Of a stretch of DNA of 64,000 bases, positions 49,137-60,103 are shown piece after piece. The notes under the pieces are model-generated. The model did not search any database. It was given only the letters and a program-made list of their open reading frames with translations, and was not told the DNA's origin. Position 1 is the first letter of the stretch, and each line of letters opens with the position of its first letter. The position numbers and the translations under genes were made by a program. The DNA comes from Adineta steineri (taxonomy: Eukaryota; Rotifera; Eurotatoria; Adinetida; Adinetidae), in contig CAJNOI010000062.1 in the NCBI GenBank assembly GCA_905250115.1, positions 228,249 to 292,248 on the forward strand. Reading direction: 5' to 3'.

Positions 49137-49730
49137 ATTACAAATCTGGAGCTCACTTTTTCGCTTGCTATGTTTTGTTTATCTTTTTTTCAGCCTAAAT
49201 AAATTATATTTGTTGCCCACAATGATCATAAAAACTTAATAATATTCTTTTCGTTCTACTTTTTTAGTTATATAAACAACTTTTTGTGCTCTTTCGAACT
49301 ATCTAACTCATTTCAGAGAATACAGATGTTCGTCAATAGGTCCTCACTGATTTCTGCTGTGATTCTTCGATCTTCTCTTAAGCTCCATAGTTATTTGCGA
49401 GAGATATCTATGAATAGTGCCCTCATAAACGGTGCAGAATTAAGAGTGTGGGTGTGAAGTTGGCCTTTTGTGACGACATCCACATCCACGCTAAAGATGG
49501 TGAGAACCTTTGTTAAGTACCATTATTGATCTTAACAAAAAACTTTCATCGTTTTACATAGAGACAATACACTTAACAAATAATTTTTCTAGGCATGGCT
49601 TGATATATATAAAACTTGAACATGCCTATATCGTTCATAAAATAATCAACTCGTTTCCTCGAACCGTGATGCAAACATCCAATTGTTTTTGGTAACATGA
49701 ATTTTTGGGAAACTCTGTGTATGTAATTAT

Positions 49731-50377
49731 TTAGAATTGTAAATGTAAAATACAAGGTGCTAATAAATATCTTTATCTTTTTTCTGATAATCTACTGAAT
49801 ATGACATAATCACTTGTGACGAGGAGATTTCTTTACTCTTAATTTATCACGACAAAGTTATTTCCTCTTTCAAGTCATTTTTTCTCTTTTTCTTTCTACA
49901 ACAAAATTAATTCATCCTAGATGAAAAATATTATTAATAAATAAACATATCAAACTGTGCCATATAGAAATTAAAACTAATATCATTTATTCATCAGTAA
50001 TATGAAATCTAAACGTCGAATTCAGTCGATGAAGACGTTTTCAGATATTACGGCAGTTATCTATTTAGTTCAGATACCTTCAAAAGACTGCTTGTTTGTC
50101 ATTCCGTGGTACGTTCACTGAGAGTATCCAACAACGGTGATCGTATGGAACAGTTTGATATGTTTATTTATTAATAATATTTCTCATCTAGCATAAATTA
50201 ACTTTGTTGTAGAAAGAAAAAGAAAAAAAATGACTTGAAAGAGGAAGTAACTTTGTTATGATAAATTAAGAGTAAAGAAATCTCCTCGTCACAAGTGATT
50301 ATGTCATATTCAGTAGATTATCAGAAAAGAGATAAAAATATTTGTTAGCATCTTGTGTTTTACATTTACAATTCTTA
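49731..50377. repeat. Large inverted repeat, about 235-bp arms
   Basis: The left arm (49731-49965) and right arm (50143-50377) are reverse complements with scattered mismatches. For example, AGAATTGTAAATGTAAAA at the left outer end pairs with TTTTACATTTACAATTCT at the right, and the inner ends pair through ATATCAAACTGT / ACAGTTTGATAT. The spacer is about 177 bp and differs from the arms. No coding region is seen. Foldback transposon or MITE with long terminal inverted repeats is the likely explanation; a recent inverted duplication is the alternative. Confidence 0.8.
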
Positions 50378-51712
50378 AACATAGAATATGCGTTTTTCAT
50401 AAGAATCTATTCATGATTATTTTTAGTCTTAAGATGAGTTATAAGTTATTACTGTCTGCTCATTGAATTCTAAATACAATAATAAACTTAATTATTTTTC
50501 TTTCACAGAAAGTAGTGAAAAAGTAACTGATGGTATATGCGAGAAGTATTTACATTTATATGTCATATCTTTCGGCTTTTGATGAATTAAACCGATTTTC
50601 AGTTAATGTCAATGAATGACGCAGTCTCTAGCATAGAATGCTCATATTATTATAGAAGTTCTTTTTTTTCACGAGTAAAAATAGAATTGATATTTTGAGA
50701 AGAACTTTTACATTTGATAGTGCAACAAGACATTCAACGTGTCTTTAGAATTATTTATTTCGCTAAGTAAGTGTTTATGTTTTGATTGACAATTTTCAGA
50801 TTTATAAAACACATATATTATCCACACATCATGGCAGAACTAGGAATAACACTTTAACTTTATAAAACGCAAAGTTAGAGTAGTTATAGTATCGAATAAA
50901 TGAAAATTTTTGAGCTTCATTTTGTCATCAGGGATGGAAAATTTAGAAAAATAACGATATTTTATAAACTGAACAAAGGTTATTATAGTCAACGAATCTT
51001 AATCTCTAATTAATATTTTGAAGTTAATGGACTTGATATTTTCAGTAAAGAAAGGCTTTTTCTATAAACGTTAATCAAAGATTTTTGAGCTCACAGATAA
51101 GGTTGACAATTTATTTTATGAATAAATTAACTTATCGGTAGTTTAAATCTTCACATAGAAAAACCAGTTTGTTTTTGGATAAATTATAAAAGATCGAGTT
51201 TTTTTTACGTTGGATACGAAAATCTCGACAGATTAATGTACTAAATCCTGGAAGTTCTTATAGCCGTATGCACTTCGATATGATAAAAATATTAACTTTG
51301 AAAATCGGTTCACAAGAATCGAAGCTGTAGTTAAAGACGCGTCAAATCTGAATCATATGATTGCCTAGATAAAGTTTAACTTAATAAATGACAAGTAAAT
51401 AAGTTAAACGTAAAATAAAATGAAATTATCATAATGAAAGATTTTCGAATCAAAGTAATTTTTTTCTTTGACTTTCCTACCTCTGAATATATACGAGACA
51501 ATCTGTTATTATCTTTACCATAAAAATTCAGATCGGTTTCTTGGCAGAGAATCACTTTCACATAGATTCTTTTCCTATTTTTATTGGTCGGTTATAATGT
51601 CCTACATGATTTTCTTCATCATAGTATCGATATCATATTCTGCATCGTTTAAATGCTCTCCAACAGAGTAAAATTCTGTTTATTCAGGTTTGGTGTTTTA
51701 CTATGTTTTCTT

Positions 51713-51771
51713 GTGGGTGTGAGTTTATAAGTCATTCTTCTCTCATACTACACAGACATACTCACACCCAC
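51713..51771. repeat. GT-rich hairpin with perfect 12-bp arms
   Basis: GTGGGTGTGAGT (51713-51724) is the exact reverse complement of ACTCACACCCAC (51760-51771); loop 35 nt. Best-preserved member of the dispersed motif family in this window. Confidence 0.7.
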
Positions 51772-51916
51772 ATCCACACCGTCTATCAGCCTAGATAGAG
51801 AGAAAGTTTCTTAAAACTTTCTATGATGAATTTTAGACTCTCTCTTACTACTTTCAGATTGCTCTAAATATTAAATATGCTTTTTAGATTTCTCCGCCGT
51901 GAGCTTAGTGTAAAAA

Positions 51917-52255
51917 ATGGTCATGTCACTTCTAGACATTAGTCAGCTATGTACGATCTACTTTGGATTCTTTCTCATTACCACGGGCGTAATAGGCAAT
52001 GTAATCAACATCATCGTTTTCGCAAGTGTGCGTAACTACCGCACGACTCCTTCTACATTCTATTACCTTATTGGTTCAATCCAAGACACTCTCATAATGT
52101 TCATTAATCTAGGTACGTATATTGTATTTCAGGGATTTGGAATTAACTTAGGTGTTACTGCAATGGGTTGGTGTAAAGTAAGAAAATTTTTCAATGTTAC
52201 ACTAAGTCTCATTTCTTTGTGTTACTCGTGTTTGGCCACTATCGATCAATTTTTC
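51917..52255 (+). CDS. GPCR copy B, truncated by assembly gap
   Basis: 113 codons from the start codon to the gap: MVMSLLDISQLCTIYFGF, TM1 with GVIGNVINIIVFASV, TM2 YLIGSIQDTLIMFINLG, and TM3 ending CLATIDQFF. It is a close paralog of the receptor at 26026-27004, with most differences being conservative (for example GNSINII versus GNVINII), and the similarity extends about 50-60 bp upstream including a TTTTTAG acceptor. The remainder (TM4-TM7) is hidden in or beyond the 100-N gap; sequence right of the gap belongs to another gene. Whether the receptor is intact cannot be told. Confidence 0.85.
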
Positions 52256-52355
52256 NNNNNNNNNNNNNNNNNNNNNNNNNNNNNNNNNNNNNNNNNNNNN
52301 NNNNNNNNNNNNNNNNNNNNNNNNNNNNNNNNNNNNNNNNNNNNNNNNNNNNNNN
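52256..52355. other. Assembly gap, 100 N
   Basis: Exactly 100 unspecified bases, the conventional placeholder for a scaffold gap of unknown size. It separates a GPCR 5' half from a ubiquitin 3' end. Confidence 0.98.
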
Positions 52356-52472
<117 letters not shown>

Positions 52473-53110
52473 AGGATGTACGGAGCACTCATGCATTAAA
52501 TTAAATTGACTCTCTTATTAGTTGTTTTTCAAACTATTTCAGATATTTCGATTATGTATTATTTTTTGTCATTTTTTTACGTTGTTTGTTTCCTGTTTTA
52601 AACATGTAAACAAAATAAATATTATGAAGTTTAATATTTTAGTCGTTTCTTGACTTTTTAATTGATAAGAAAAACGTTTTTCGTTTTAAACTAATGAGTG
52701 AAATATTGAAGATGTTAAATCTTCTAAGTATTCGATAGAAGACAAAATTATTCTAAAAATTTTATAGGAAGAGACATTAATAAATGAGCACCGCTTACTC
52801 TTTTCCTGATGAAAAATTAATATATCTCACCTAACTCTGAGATTGATTCAAAGGAAAAACTAAAAATTCAAAATAGTTTCCGTGCTCGTTTTGAAATCTA
52901 GAATTTTACACTATATCGTGAGTGTTTGAAAGTTTTCTGACAGATATTAATTTAATTAATCTATTATGTTTTCTGTCTATCAAAAACGAATCAATATTTA
53001 AACAGCAATATATGGATTGCTTAGCTTTATTTTATTATATGAAACATTACATAAGAAAAACTTAATAATATTTTACTGTTCAATAACAATATGATGTGAA
53101 GCGAATATAA
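52473..53110. other. Intergenic, 0.6 kb
   Basis: 3' flanks of the ubiquitin gene and of the small minus-strand ORF. AT-rich; nothing recognised. Confidence 0.45.
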
Positions 53111-53272
53111 TTATACTCCATTGTAACGATAATGATTGACCTGTCGACGCTGTTGTTGCATAACTGCAGCCGGTCTTTCTACCGGTCGTTGTCTCGGTAC
53201 TACTACAGTAGGCGCCATCATGCGCATCATAGCAACAGGTTTATTTTGAGTGGCACTCTGTTTTTGACCCAT
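53111..53272 (-). CDS. Small basic protein, 53 aa, hypothetical
   Basis: Minus-strand ATG at 53272 opens a 53-codon frame: MGQKQSATQNKPVAMMRMMA, a VVVPRQRPVERP segment, then Gln/Arg-rich MQQQRRQVNHYRYNGV and stop. The stretch is clearly more GC-rich than its flanks and its codons look host-like (CGT, CGA, CAA), unlike surrounding AT-rich non-coding DNA. The N-terminal Gly2 gives a weak resemblance to myristoylation sites. No family is recognised. It could be a complete small protein or a single exon of a longer gene. Confidence 0.5.
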   Translation of the reverse strand: MGQKQSATQNKPVAMMRMMAPTVVVPRQRPVERPAAVMQQQRRQVNHYRYNGV

Positions 53273-54088
53273 CGTGGTTTGTTTTATCTTATGATGTCAA
53301 TAGTATATTTTTGAAATGTTTGCAATTATATTTTTATATAGGTTTCTGTTGCTCTTATATATGCTATTATACAGAATGCATCTATTGATGACATGTTGAA
53401 TTGATCAAGCGTGTCAATGAAACATTTCTCTATTAAAGAAAGAAAAAAATAACATCGTGGGATGATTTTATACAGAGAAAACAAGACAACAAAAAATACT
53501 GCTATTTATTAAAAGTTCGAAAACATTGTAATTATGGACAATTTTAGAATATTGATATGCATTTGATATTAAAATAGAAATATTAATGTGCGACATAATT
53601 ATTTTGATGAAATGATTACAACTCGTACTGCGTTGTTCGTTTGCAAACTATGAATATGAACCAATTTACTTCTGTGTCAAGTGCGTTTATATCTGAGTCA
53701 TATTACGATAAAACATCTATAATGAAAGATATAGCGAACGTATAAAGGAACCCTCTTTTCGTAGCTGTGTATTAAATTGAATATAAATCTTAGTTACTGC
53801 TTTCATTATGTCAAATAAAATTAAGCCATTTCAGTTCTCAAAAGAAAGATATTTACCTCACATATATTTTTTCGATTATGTATCTGAATTATGCAAAATT
53901 GATAGAGACAAACTAGTGTATTCAATTAAAAATACAGCTGTGATTGTTTTGCTTAAGTCATTAATCGTATCATAGAAGGCAAATCATTTTAATCATTCTT
54001 CTAATATATACAAATATATATTTTGTATCTAACGGTTAACTTTGAAAACACATGAATGTATTCAGTATATAAAACAAAAACAAAATAA
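53273..54088. other. Intergenic, 0.8 kb
   Basis: AT-rich, no gene or repeat recognised; upstream region of the small ORF and 3' flank of SMN. Confidence 0.45.
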
Positions 54089-54457
54089 TTAATTGTCTTT
54101 TTTCCAATTTTTAGCAGCATGTTGTCCAGCATGATAACCAGCCATATACCATGACATTAACATAGATTGATAAGCATCTTGTTCATTTTTTGGTGGAGTT
54201 ATCATATTTAATGGTATTGGAATCGGATATGATTCTTTTGAATGTGATGTTACATCTTCTTTTTTAGATTTTTGTTTATAATTTGATGGAGAATTTTTAT
54301 TTTTTGAAGAATCTTTTTTTGTTTTTGGATTATTACGAAGACGATTTTGAATCTGTCGATGAGCACGATCATAAGCACGAATTAATTCAGTATCATCCCA
54401 TACTTCATCATGATTATCTGATGAACGATCAAATATTGTTTCACCAATAGTTGACAT
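54089..54457 (-). CDS. Survival motor neuron (SMN)-like protein lacking a Tudor domain
   Basis: Single-exon 122-aa frame. The N-terminal motif VWDDTELIRAYDRA (19-32) is the Gemin2-binding helix of SMN. The C-terminal MLMSWYMAGYHAGQHAAKNW (99-118) is the YG box, which drives SMN oligomerisation through Tyr/Gly zipper packing. Between them lie a Lys/Asn/Ser-rich linker and a short proline-bearing stretch (YPIPIPLNMITPP). The Tudor domain that binds symmetric dimethyl-arginine on Sm proteins in animal SMN is absent, with no room or splice signal for it inside this frame. As I recall, fission yeast Smn1 is similarly short and Tudor-less. Expected role: core of the complex assembling Sm rings on snRNAs. 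The identification rests on both terminal motifs and is strong. Confidence 0.9.
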   Translation of the reverse strand: MSTIGETIFDRSSDNHDEVWDDTELIRAYDRAHRQIQNRLRNNPKTKKDSSKNKNSPSNYKQKSKKEDVTSHSKESYPIPIPLNMITPPKNEQDAYQSMLMSWYMAGYHAGQHAAKNWKKDN

Positions 54458-56600
54458 ATTATAAAAGTTTTTTTACTATTAATTTCATCATTATAGTAAA
54501 TGATATTACAACCAATCGTTTGAAAATAAGAAAGGGTGGCATCTATTGAATATCAATATTCATATAGTCGTCGCTATAGTTCATGATTATATTTCATTTT
54601 CAAAAGATACTAAATCAGAAAGCTTTTCTTGATGACATCTTATATTGAAACTAGATGTACAGTCAAGAATGAAGCATACACCAGCAGAAAAATATTATTT
54701 TTTTTCTTTCAAGGAGAAATTTTCACCCTTACGCTCTTTTAGATAGTTTTTTTTGATCAAGGTGCTCGAGCGTCATGCACATTCCAAGCAACGTCTCTGG
54801 AGCAAAACAAAATTTTGTAGAAGCGTCCGCGCTTCTGAAGCATTTCCTTGACTACATCTCTATATACATTATCAATAAAAAATGATTTACAGATATTTTT
54901 ACGGAATTTATGAATAGCGAGTCTCACAGGTTTTCATTTATGTGTCAACCGAAATATAATAATTGCACATTCATGTGTTATTTATATTAGTAGAGTATGC
55001 TAGTTTCTTAATTCTTTTAATTTTATTACATAAACTCGTCTGAGCATGACAAGATAATGATTTACTCATAGCAAGAGACTTATGGTTAATATTTTGATTG
55101 ATATAGAATTTGTCGTAGATTAACGCGTTCTATATTATGAAAAATACAGAATTCTGATTTCTTTACTCGCTAATAATGAGTAAAGTAGTTTGTAAAATTA
55201 TAATATTATCATTTGAAATTAACAGATTATGTATTCTAACTGACAACTTTTATCTTAAGTCTTTCGGAAGAATATATAATTATCCAAACAAAAGTTTTCT
55301 ATTATTTCTATGAATATCAATACGTATGTAGATGTTTAAAACGATCGATTTCATATAGAATCAAGACTTCAAACAATAGTACAGCTATTCATTTAATCTT
55401 GTTTTGATGATTTACATAATTTGTATCATTCCTTAATCAACACGCTAGTTATTTTTATCATCTTTCATCTCTTCATTAGTTGATAATTACTTTCCTCTAA
55501 AATATAATACTATCGAATATACTTATTTTATATAAATTTTCAAGGATAGTAAAAATATTATTATCTCTGTATAAAAATGATAGATTTTTCTTCGGCACTA
55601 ATGACATGACAGATAAACATTCATTTGCTTATACGTCAAATTTGTGATATAATCAATGTTGATGACAACGTGTGATTCAATTAACACTAGGACGAACAAT
55701 TACTAAAATAGTACTGATTGAATAAGGAACAATGAAAGACTTGTTTTGTTAATAGCATGAAAAAAAAAAAAAAAGTATTTCCCAATTGAATTCTTTCTTC
55801 AGAATTAATAACTATCTTTTTTTTTTATATTATAGTTTAATATTCTTTTCTTTATAAAGAGTTAGTAATAGGAATGTTCTCATGAAGGTTATTCTTAGAT
55901 ATTCACATGAGAAATTGAAGCTATGAATATATATTTTGCAATTTTTATGATTAACTAGTTATTGAAAGTATCAATATATATATATCTATTTTTATGAGTA
56001 TAGTCATTTATTTTCTATGAATAAATGTCATCATTTATGTTAAGTAACAACTTAAAAACGCAAGTAAAAAAAAGGTAAAGAATACTTTATATTGTCAGCA
56101 TAAGACGATTGAAGATGACGTGTTATAGACATATATAAGTATAAAAGAAAGAATTGAACAGCTATTTACGCATACACTTCTTTCTCTCTCTCTCTCTCTC
56201 CAACTATATAGTTCAACAATTGAATCACAATTGCGTAAGTAAAAAAGAAATGAGATCATTGTCTTACAGACGAACATCATTGTAGAATGAAAGAAAGAAG
56301 CAATTAGCATATAGAACCACTTTAACTATTATGCCAGTTCTTGACCTTATTCATCACATACATTGTTCGCATCTTTTTTCCTAGAATAAAATGATGGACA
56401 TACTGTGCGCATTGAGACACTATAAAACATCGGTCATACATGTATATATATATATATATATATCTACTGTTCTTTTTTATTCCTTCTTTGTTGAATGATA
56501 AAATGTCTGACAAGAAGAAACTAACAACTAAATGGAATACATTATACGTTCTATTTAATATTTCAGATGCTTTTTAATCAAAATTACGAATAGATTATAG
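54458..56600. other. Intergenic, 2.1 kb, with microsatellites
   Basis: No gene recognised. Contains a CT repeat (about 56183-56200), a TA repeat (about 56442-56463) and poly-A runs. Short frames at 56095-56513 cross these repeats and are not genes. Confidence 0.5.
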
Positions 56601-57855
56601 ATGAGTCCAACAATGCAATCATGTTCTATGACTGAAGAATCTTATTGTGCACCATGGGATTTACAAATACAAGAAGAAAAATTAAAATTTCTTAATCAAC
56701 AACATCAAAGATCATCTTTAAGTGCTAGTACAACATTAAGCGATACATTATTTCATCCTTCACATATAACTTATCAAACATCAATCAATCATACAAATAC
56801 ACCATTCCATCGTACTTACTCAGTACGTACACCTACAAAAAAACAGTTGTTCACATCTTGTGTATCATCAACATCTGTACTACCATCATCGTTATCACGT
56901 GGTATAAACGTTTCACATCAAAATGATACTGTAAATAATAAATCAATAATGAAAAATATCGATCCAACATTGAAAAAAATTTCTAATTGTCTTAATTCAC
57001 ATACAATTCGTGCAGGTACAACAACTTCACGTAGTTTTTTATTTACTTCAACATCACCAAAAAAAATTAATACATCAGTTGATCAACATGTTAGTCAACC
57101 AATATCATTTGGAGTAAGTTATTCTTTTTTCTTTTGAGAATAATAACTATCATTTTTCGTTTTAGACAGCTTTATTACGTTTTAAATGTTTAAGTTCATC
57201 AATTCATAATAATTCGCTATCAAAAAAATTAAAATCCGATGAACAATCATGGGATAAATTACCAACATCCTATCTTAATAATCATCATGGAAGATCATTA
57301 CAAAAACTTCCGAATACAGAAGAAACAAAACGACATTGTTTATCACCTACATTTCCTTCAAGTCAACAACAATCGGAAGATATAACAATACTTCCTATTG
57401 ATCGTTATTTGTAAATATTGAATACTAAAAATTCTTGTTTGATATAAATTTATGTATTTAGTTGGTATCATTTTTCAATGTCTCGACGTCAAGCGGAGAA
57501 TATTTTAGAATCTCGTTCACCAGGTAGTTTTCTTGTACGTCAAAGTGAAAGTGGAAATCAAAATGATTATTCACTTTCTATAAAGTAAAACTAGATTTTT
57601 TTGTATAAATATTCTTCTACTTCTTCTTTCTTATCTAGAACAATCAAAGGTTGTATGCATATGCGTATTTGTTATTCGAGAGGATTTTATATTCTTGGTG
57701 AATGTTCTCGACCATTTTCAAGTGTCGCATATATGATTAAATATTTTAGCCAAACATCTGTACCTGTTCGTGGTGCAGCACATATTAAATTAGGTACACC
57801 GGTCTTACGATGCGAATTATTATTATCATCGTTATCGAATGAAGAACTTTTGTGA
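56601..57855 (+). CDS. SH2-domain adaptor protein, SHB/SHF-like
   Basis: Four exons, 56601-57113, 57166-57410, 57462-57584 and 57639-57855, all in phase; 365 aa. The N-terminal two-thirds are Ser/Thr-rich and disordered. The SH2 domain is C-terminal (about 253-350): entry WYHFSMSRRQAENIL, the phosphotyrosine-binding FLVRQSESG (Arg of the FLVR motif present), DYSLSIK, then GFYILGECSRPFSSVAYMI and the end PVRGAAHIKLGTPV. That last block resembles the SHB/SHD/SHE/SHF group, where the SH2 is also C-terminal and ends in a KGAEHM-LxxPV-type motif. Such adaptors link receptor tyrosine kinases to downstream signalling. The SH2 call is firm; SHB subfamily placement is moderate. Exon 1 read through its donor yields only a short false extension. 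Confidence 0.9.
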
Positions 57856-58101
57856 TTTTTTTGTTTCTGGCTTTTTATATGTAGAAATTAGTAAAGAATA
57901 ACAAATAAAAATGCTTTTGTTTATTTAAAAGGAATTTTGTATGTCATATATATTTGTTATTAGTCGCTATAAAACGTTTCTCGATAACTAACGACACATG
58001 CTATATATATGAACCTCCTTCTGTTGCTTGACAATTATTTAATGACAAATGTAACATTTTTATTTTTCATTTACTTTAATTTACTTGACTGAACGATTAA
58101 C

Positions 58102-58517
58102 ATGTCGTCTAACTATAGTGCTGGTCAATTTGAGCAAACATTTATGCCAAAACGTTTGCAAATGTATCAAGTACCACGAGAACCACAATCAGGCATAGTT
58201 AGTAGATCGGAATAGAATGATTAGCAATATATTATGCTTTATTTTTCTAGTATCCGAAAGGATCCATGGGCTCTAATACAAGTAATTTTGTTGCTAATGA
58301 GCATGGTCATATATTACCTGGTGTTGAAAAATCAAAACGATCACCATTTGGTGAATTTGTAGGAACATGGGATTTACCAAAAACAATACCTGGTCCGTAT
58401 CATGTCACTTCAATGGGACGAACTGAAAAGAGTTTTCAAACACTTTGTGCTCAACGTGATCAAACTGTTGAAGAAATAGAAAAAGCTCGAGTTTATCAAG
58501 TTTGTCTTCAAGAATAA
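58102..58517 (+). CDS. Flattop (CFAP126)-like ciliary protein
   Basis: Two exons, 58102-58197 and 58251-58517, with a GTTAGT donor; 120 aa. The N-terminus MSSNYSAGQFEQTFMPKRLQ and the central ANEHGHILPGVEKSKRSPFG followed by EFVGTWDLPKTIPGP match the Flattop pattern (NYSA-x-Q-x-E-x2-F, GHLLP-x-VPRSK, GTW-x-MP-x-KIP). Flattop acts at basal bodies and the ciliary axoneme, where it is a microtubule inner protein in vertebrates. The C-terminal tail is shorter than in vertebrates. Expected in a ciliated animal with a rotatory corona. Reading only from the internal Met at 58266 loses the most diagnostic residues, so the upstream exon is included. Confidence 0.85.
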
Positions 58518-59290
58518 AACTGTTTTCTTTTCTTTTAACTCATTTATTTATATTATAGAAAGAAGAATGATCTGTTCATTAAACAACATGCGAAAATCAA
58601 TCCATAATCGAAATATAGAAAAAAAAATTTAAACACTTATTTTTCGTTTATTTAACCGGTTTGAATATTATTTATTATGTATGTCTAAGTTCGAAGTGTA
58701 ATGATGATTATAAATAAAATCCTATATATTTATATTTTCAAAGAAATGTATTCTAATGAAATTTTTTAGGAAGTCTAAGAGAACTGCAAATATAAAAGTT
58801 CTTTTGAACATAGTCAAATGTTGAAACGTAATTCTTAGTAACATAGATTGTCGAATTGATTTATTTTAAATGCTATCGCTGTGTTTCAGAAAGAACTTGA
58901 TTGATAAATATCATCCAAAACTGATACTTCAGATAAGATCGGTGATTGGAAGTTATTCAAGTTGAACTAGTTTGATTCAGAATTTTTCATGCCCAGTATC
59001 AAATAAAACCGGACTATCAATTCAAGTTAATAGATCCTCTTTTGTCGACATCTCATCGAGCGACATCTATCCATTTTTTTTGCAAATTAATTTATACCAT
59101 AAACACCAATCATATGCAATGATTTCCATAGTTTATTCTAACAGCTTCTAGTTAATAAATTTCGCAATGAAAACAATTTTCAGTAGAATTGGATTGACAT
59201 ATTAAATAATCATGTCACTATGCGTTTTTCTTTTACTAATACTAAATTCCGTATTATTTAATTGTTCTAGACGATACATAAAAGCAAAAC
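58518..59290. other. Intergenic, 0.8 kb
   Basis: AT-rich; no gene or repeat recognised. Contains the promoter of RSL24D1 at its right end. Confidence 0.45.
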
Positions 59291-60103
59291 ATGCGTCTCG
59301 AAACATGTTATTACTGTTCATCGACGGTCTGGCCTGGTCATGGCATTCAATTTGTACGAAATGATTGCAAAGTAAAATTATTTTTTTCAATTTGAAACTT
59401 TTTCTTCTCATAGCAATAGTAATTTAGATTTTTAAATTTTGTCGGTCACGTTGTCATCGTGCATTTAAGAAAAAATGGAATCCACGTAAATCACGATGGA
59501 CAAAAGCACATCGTAAATTTACTGGAAAAGATTTAACAACTGATACAACATTTGAATTCGAAAAACGTCGACATGAACCAGTAAAATACGATCGTGAATT
59601 ATGGCAAAATACAGGTTAATAATAATAAATTAATGCATATTTGAAAATAAATTATTTTTCGTATTTAGTCAAAGCCATGGGAAGAATTGAAGAAATCCGT
59701 ACTAAACGAGAACGACATCATATTATGAAACGGTATAAAATTGTTTTTCTATGAAATCTCAATTATTGTTTGATTTTTCTTTTTAAAAAAAATTAGTCTT
59801 CGACAAGGTACACTTGATCGAAAGGCTGCTGATTTACGTGAAGTACGTGATTATATTCATCTTGTTCGAGCACCAAATGCAACAAAACCAATGGAAGAAA
59901 TTGAAATGGTACAGACAGCTATGCAAAGACGTGAAGAAAACGGTGAACTTCTAACTAAAATTGGTACAACAGTATCAACAACAAAAAAACTAACAGCATT
60001 ACGTCGTCGTCCACTGACAATTAATCGTCCACCGAAAATTAGTGTTGTAATCGAAACATCAGATTATGAGCAAGCAGCTGCTAATGATGATGATATGGAA
60101 TAA
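59291..60103 (+). CDS. RSL24D1: Ribosome biogenesis protein RLP24 (RSL24D1)
   Basis: Four exons, 59291-59371, 59428-59614, 59669-59732, 59797-60103; 212 aa. The N-terminus [20 protein letters not shown] with FVRNDCK, then [20 protein letters not shown], carries the C-x2-C...C-x3-C zinc ribbon of the L24e fold. Downstream are [39 protein letters not shown] and [13 protein letters not shown], characteristic of RLP24, which occupies the L24 site on pre-60S particles until it is exchanged in the cytoplasm by the AFG2/SPATA5-type ATPase. The family is usually near 163 aa, so this copy has about 40 extra C-terminal residues ending in an acidic DDDME. A polyadenylation-like AATAAA is at about 60141. 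Confidence 0.95.

Larger units (their letters stand above)
49137..51916. other. Intergenic, 2.8 kb, with large inverted repeat
   Basis: No gene supported. Contains a GT/CA-rich inverted pair (49444-49490), a large inverted repeat (49731-50377) and a GT-rich hairpin (51713-51771). The last ~60 bases match the upstream region of the 26-kb GPCR. Confidence 0.5.

Noticed and set aside
49510..49755. Overlapping 60-61-codon frames on both strands
   Set aside because: They overlap each other and run into the large inverted repeat; no conserved domain recognised.
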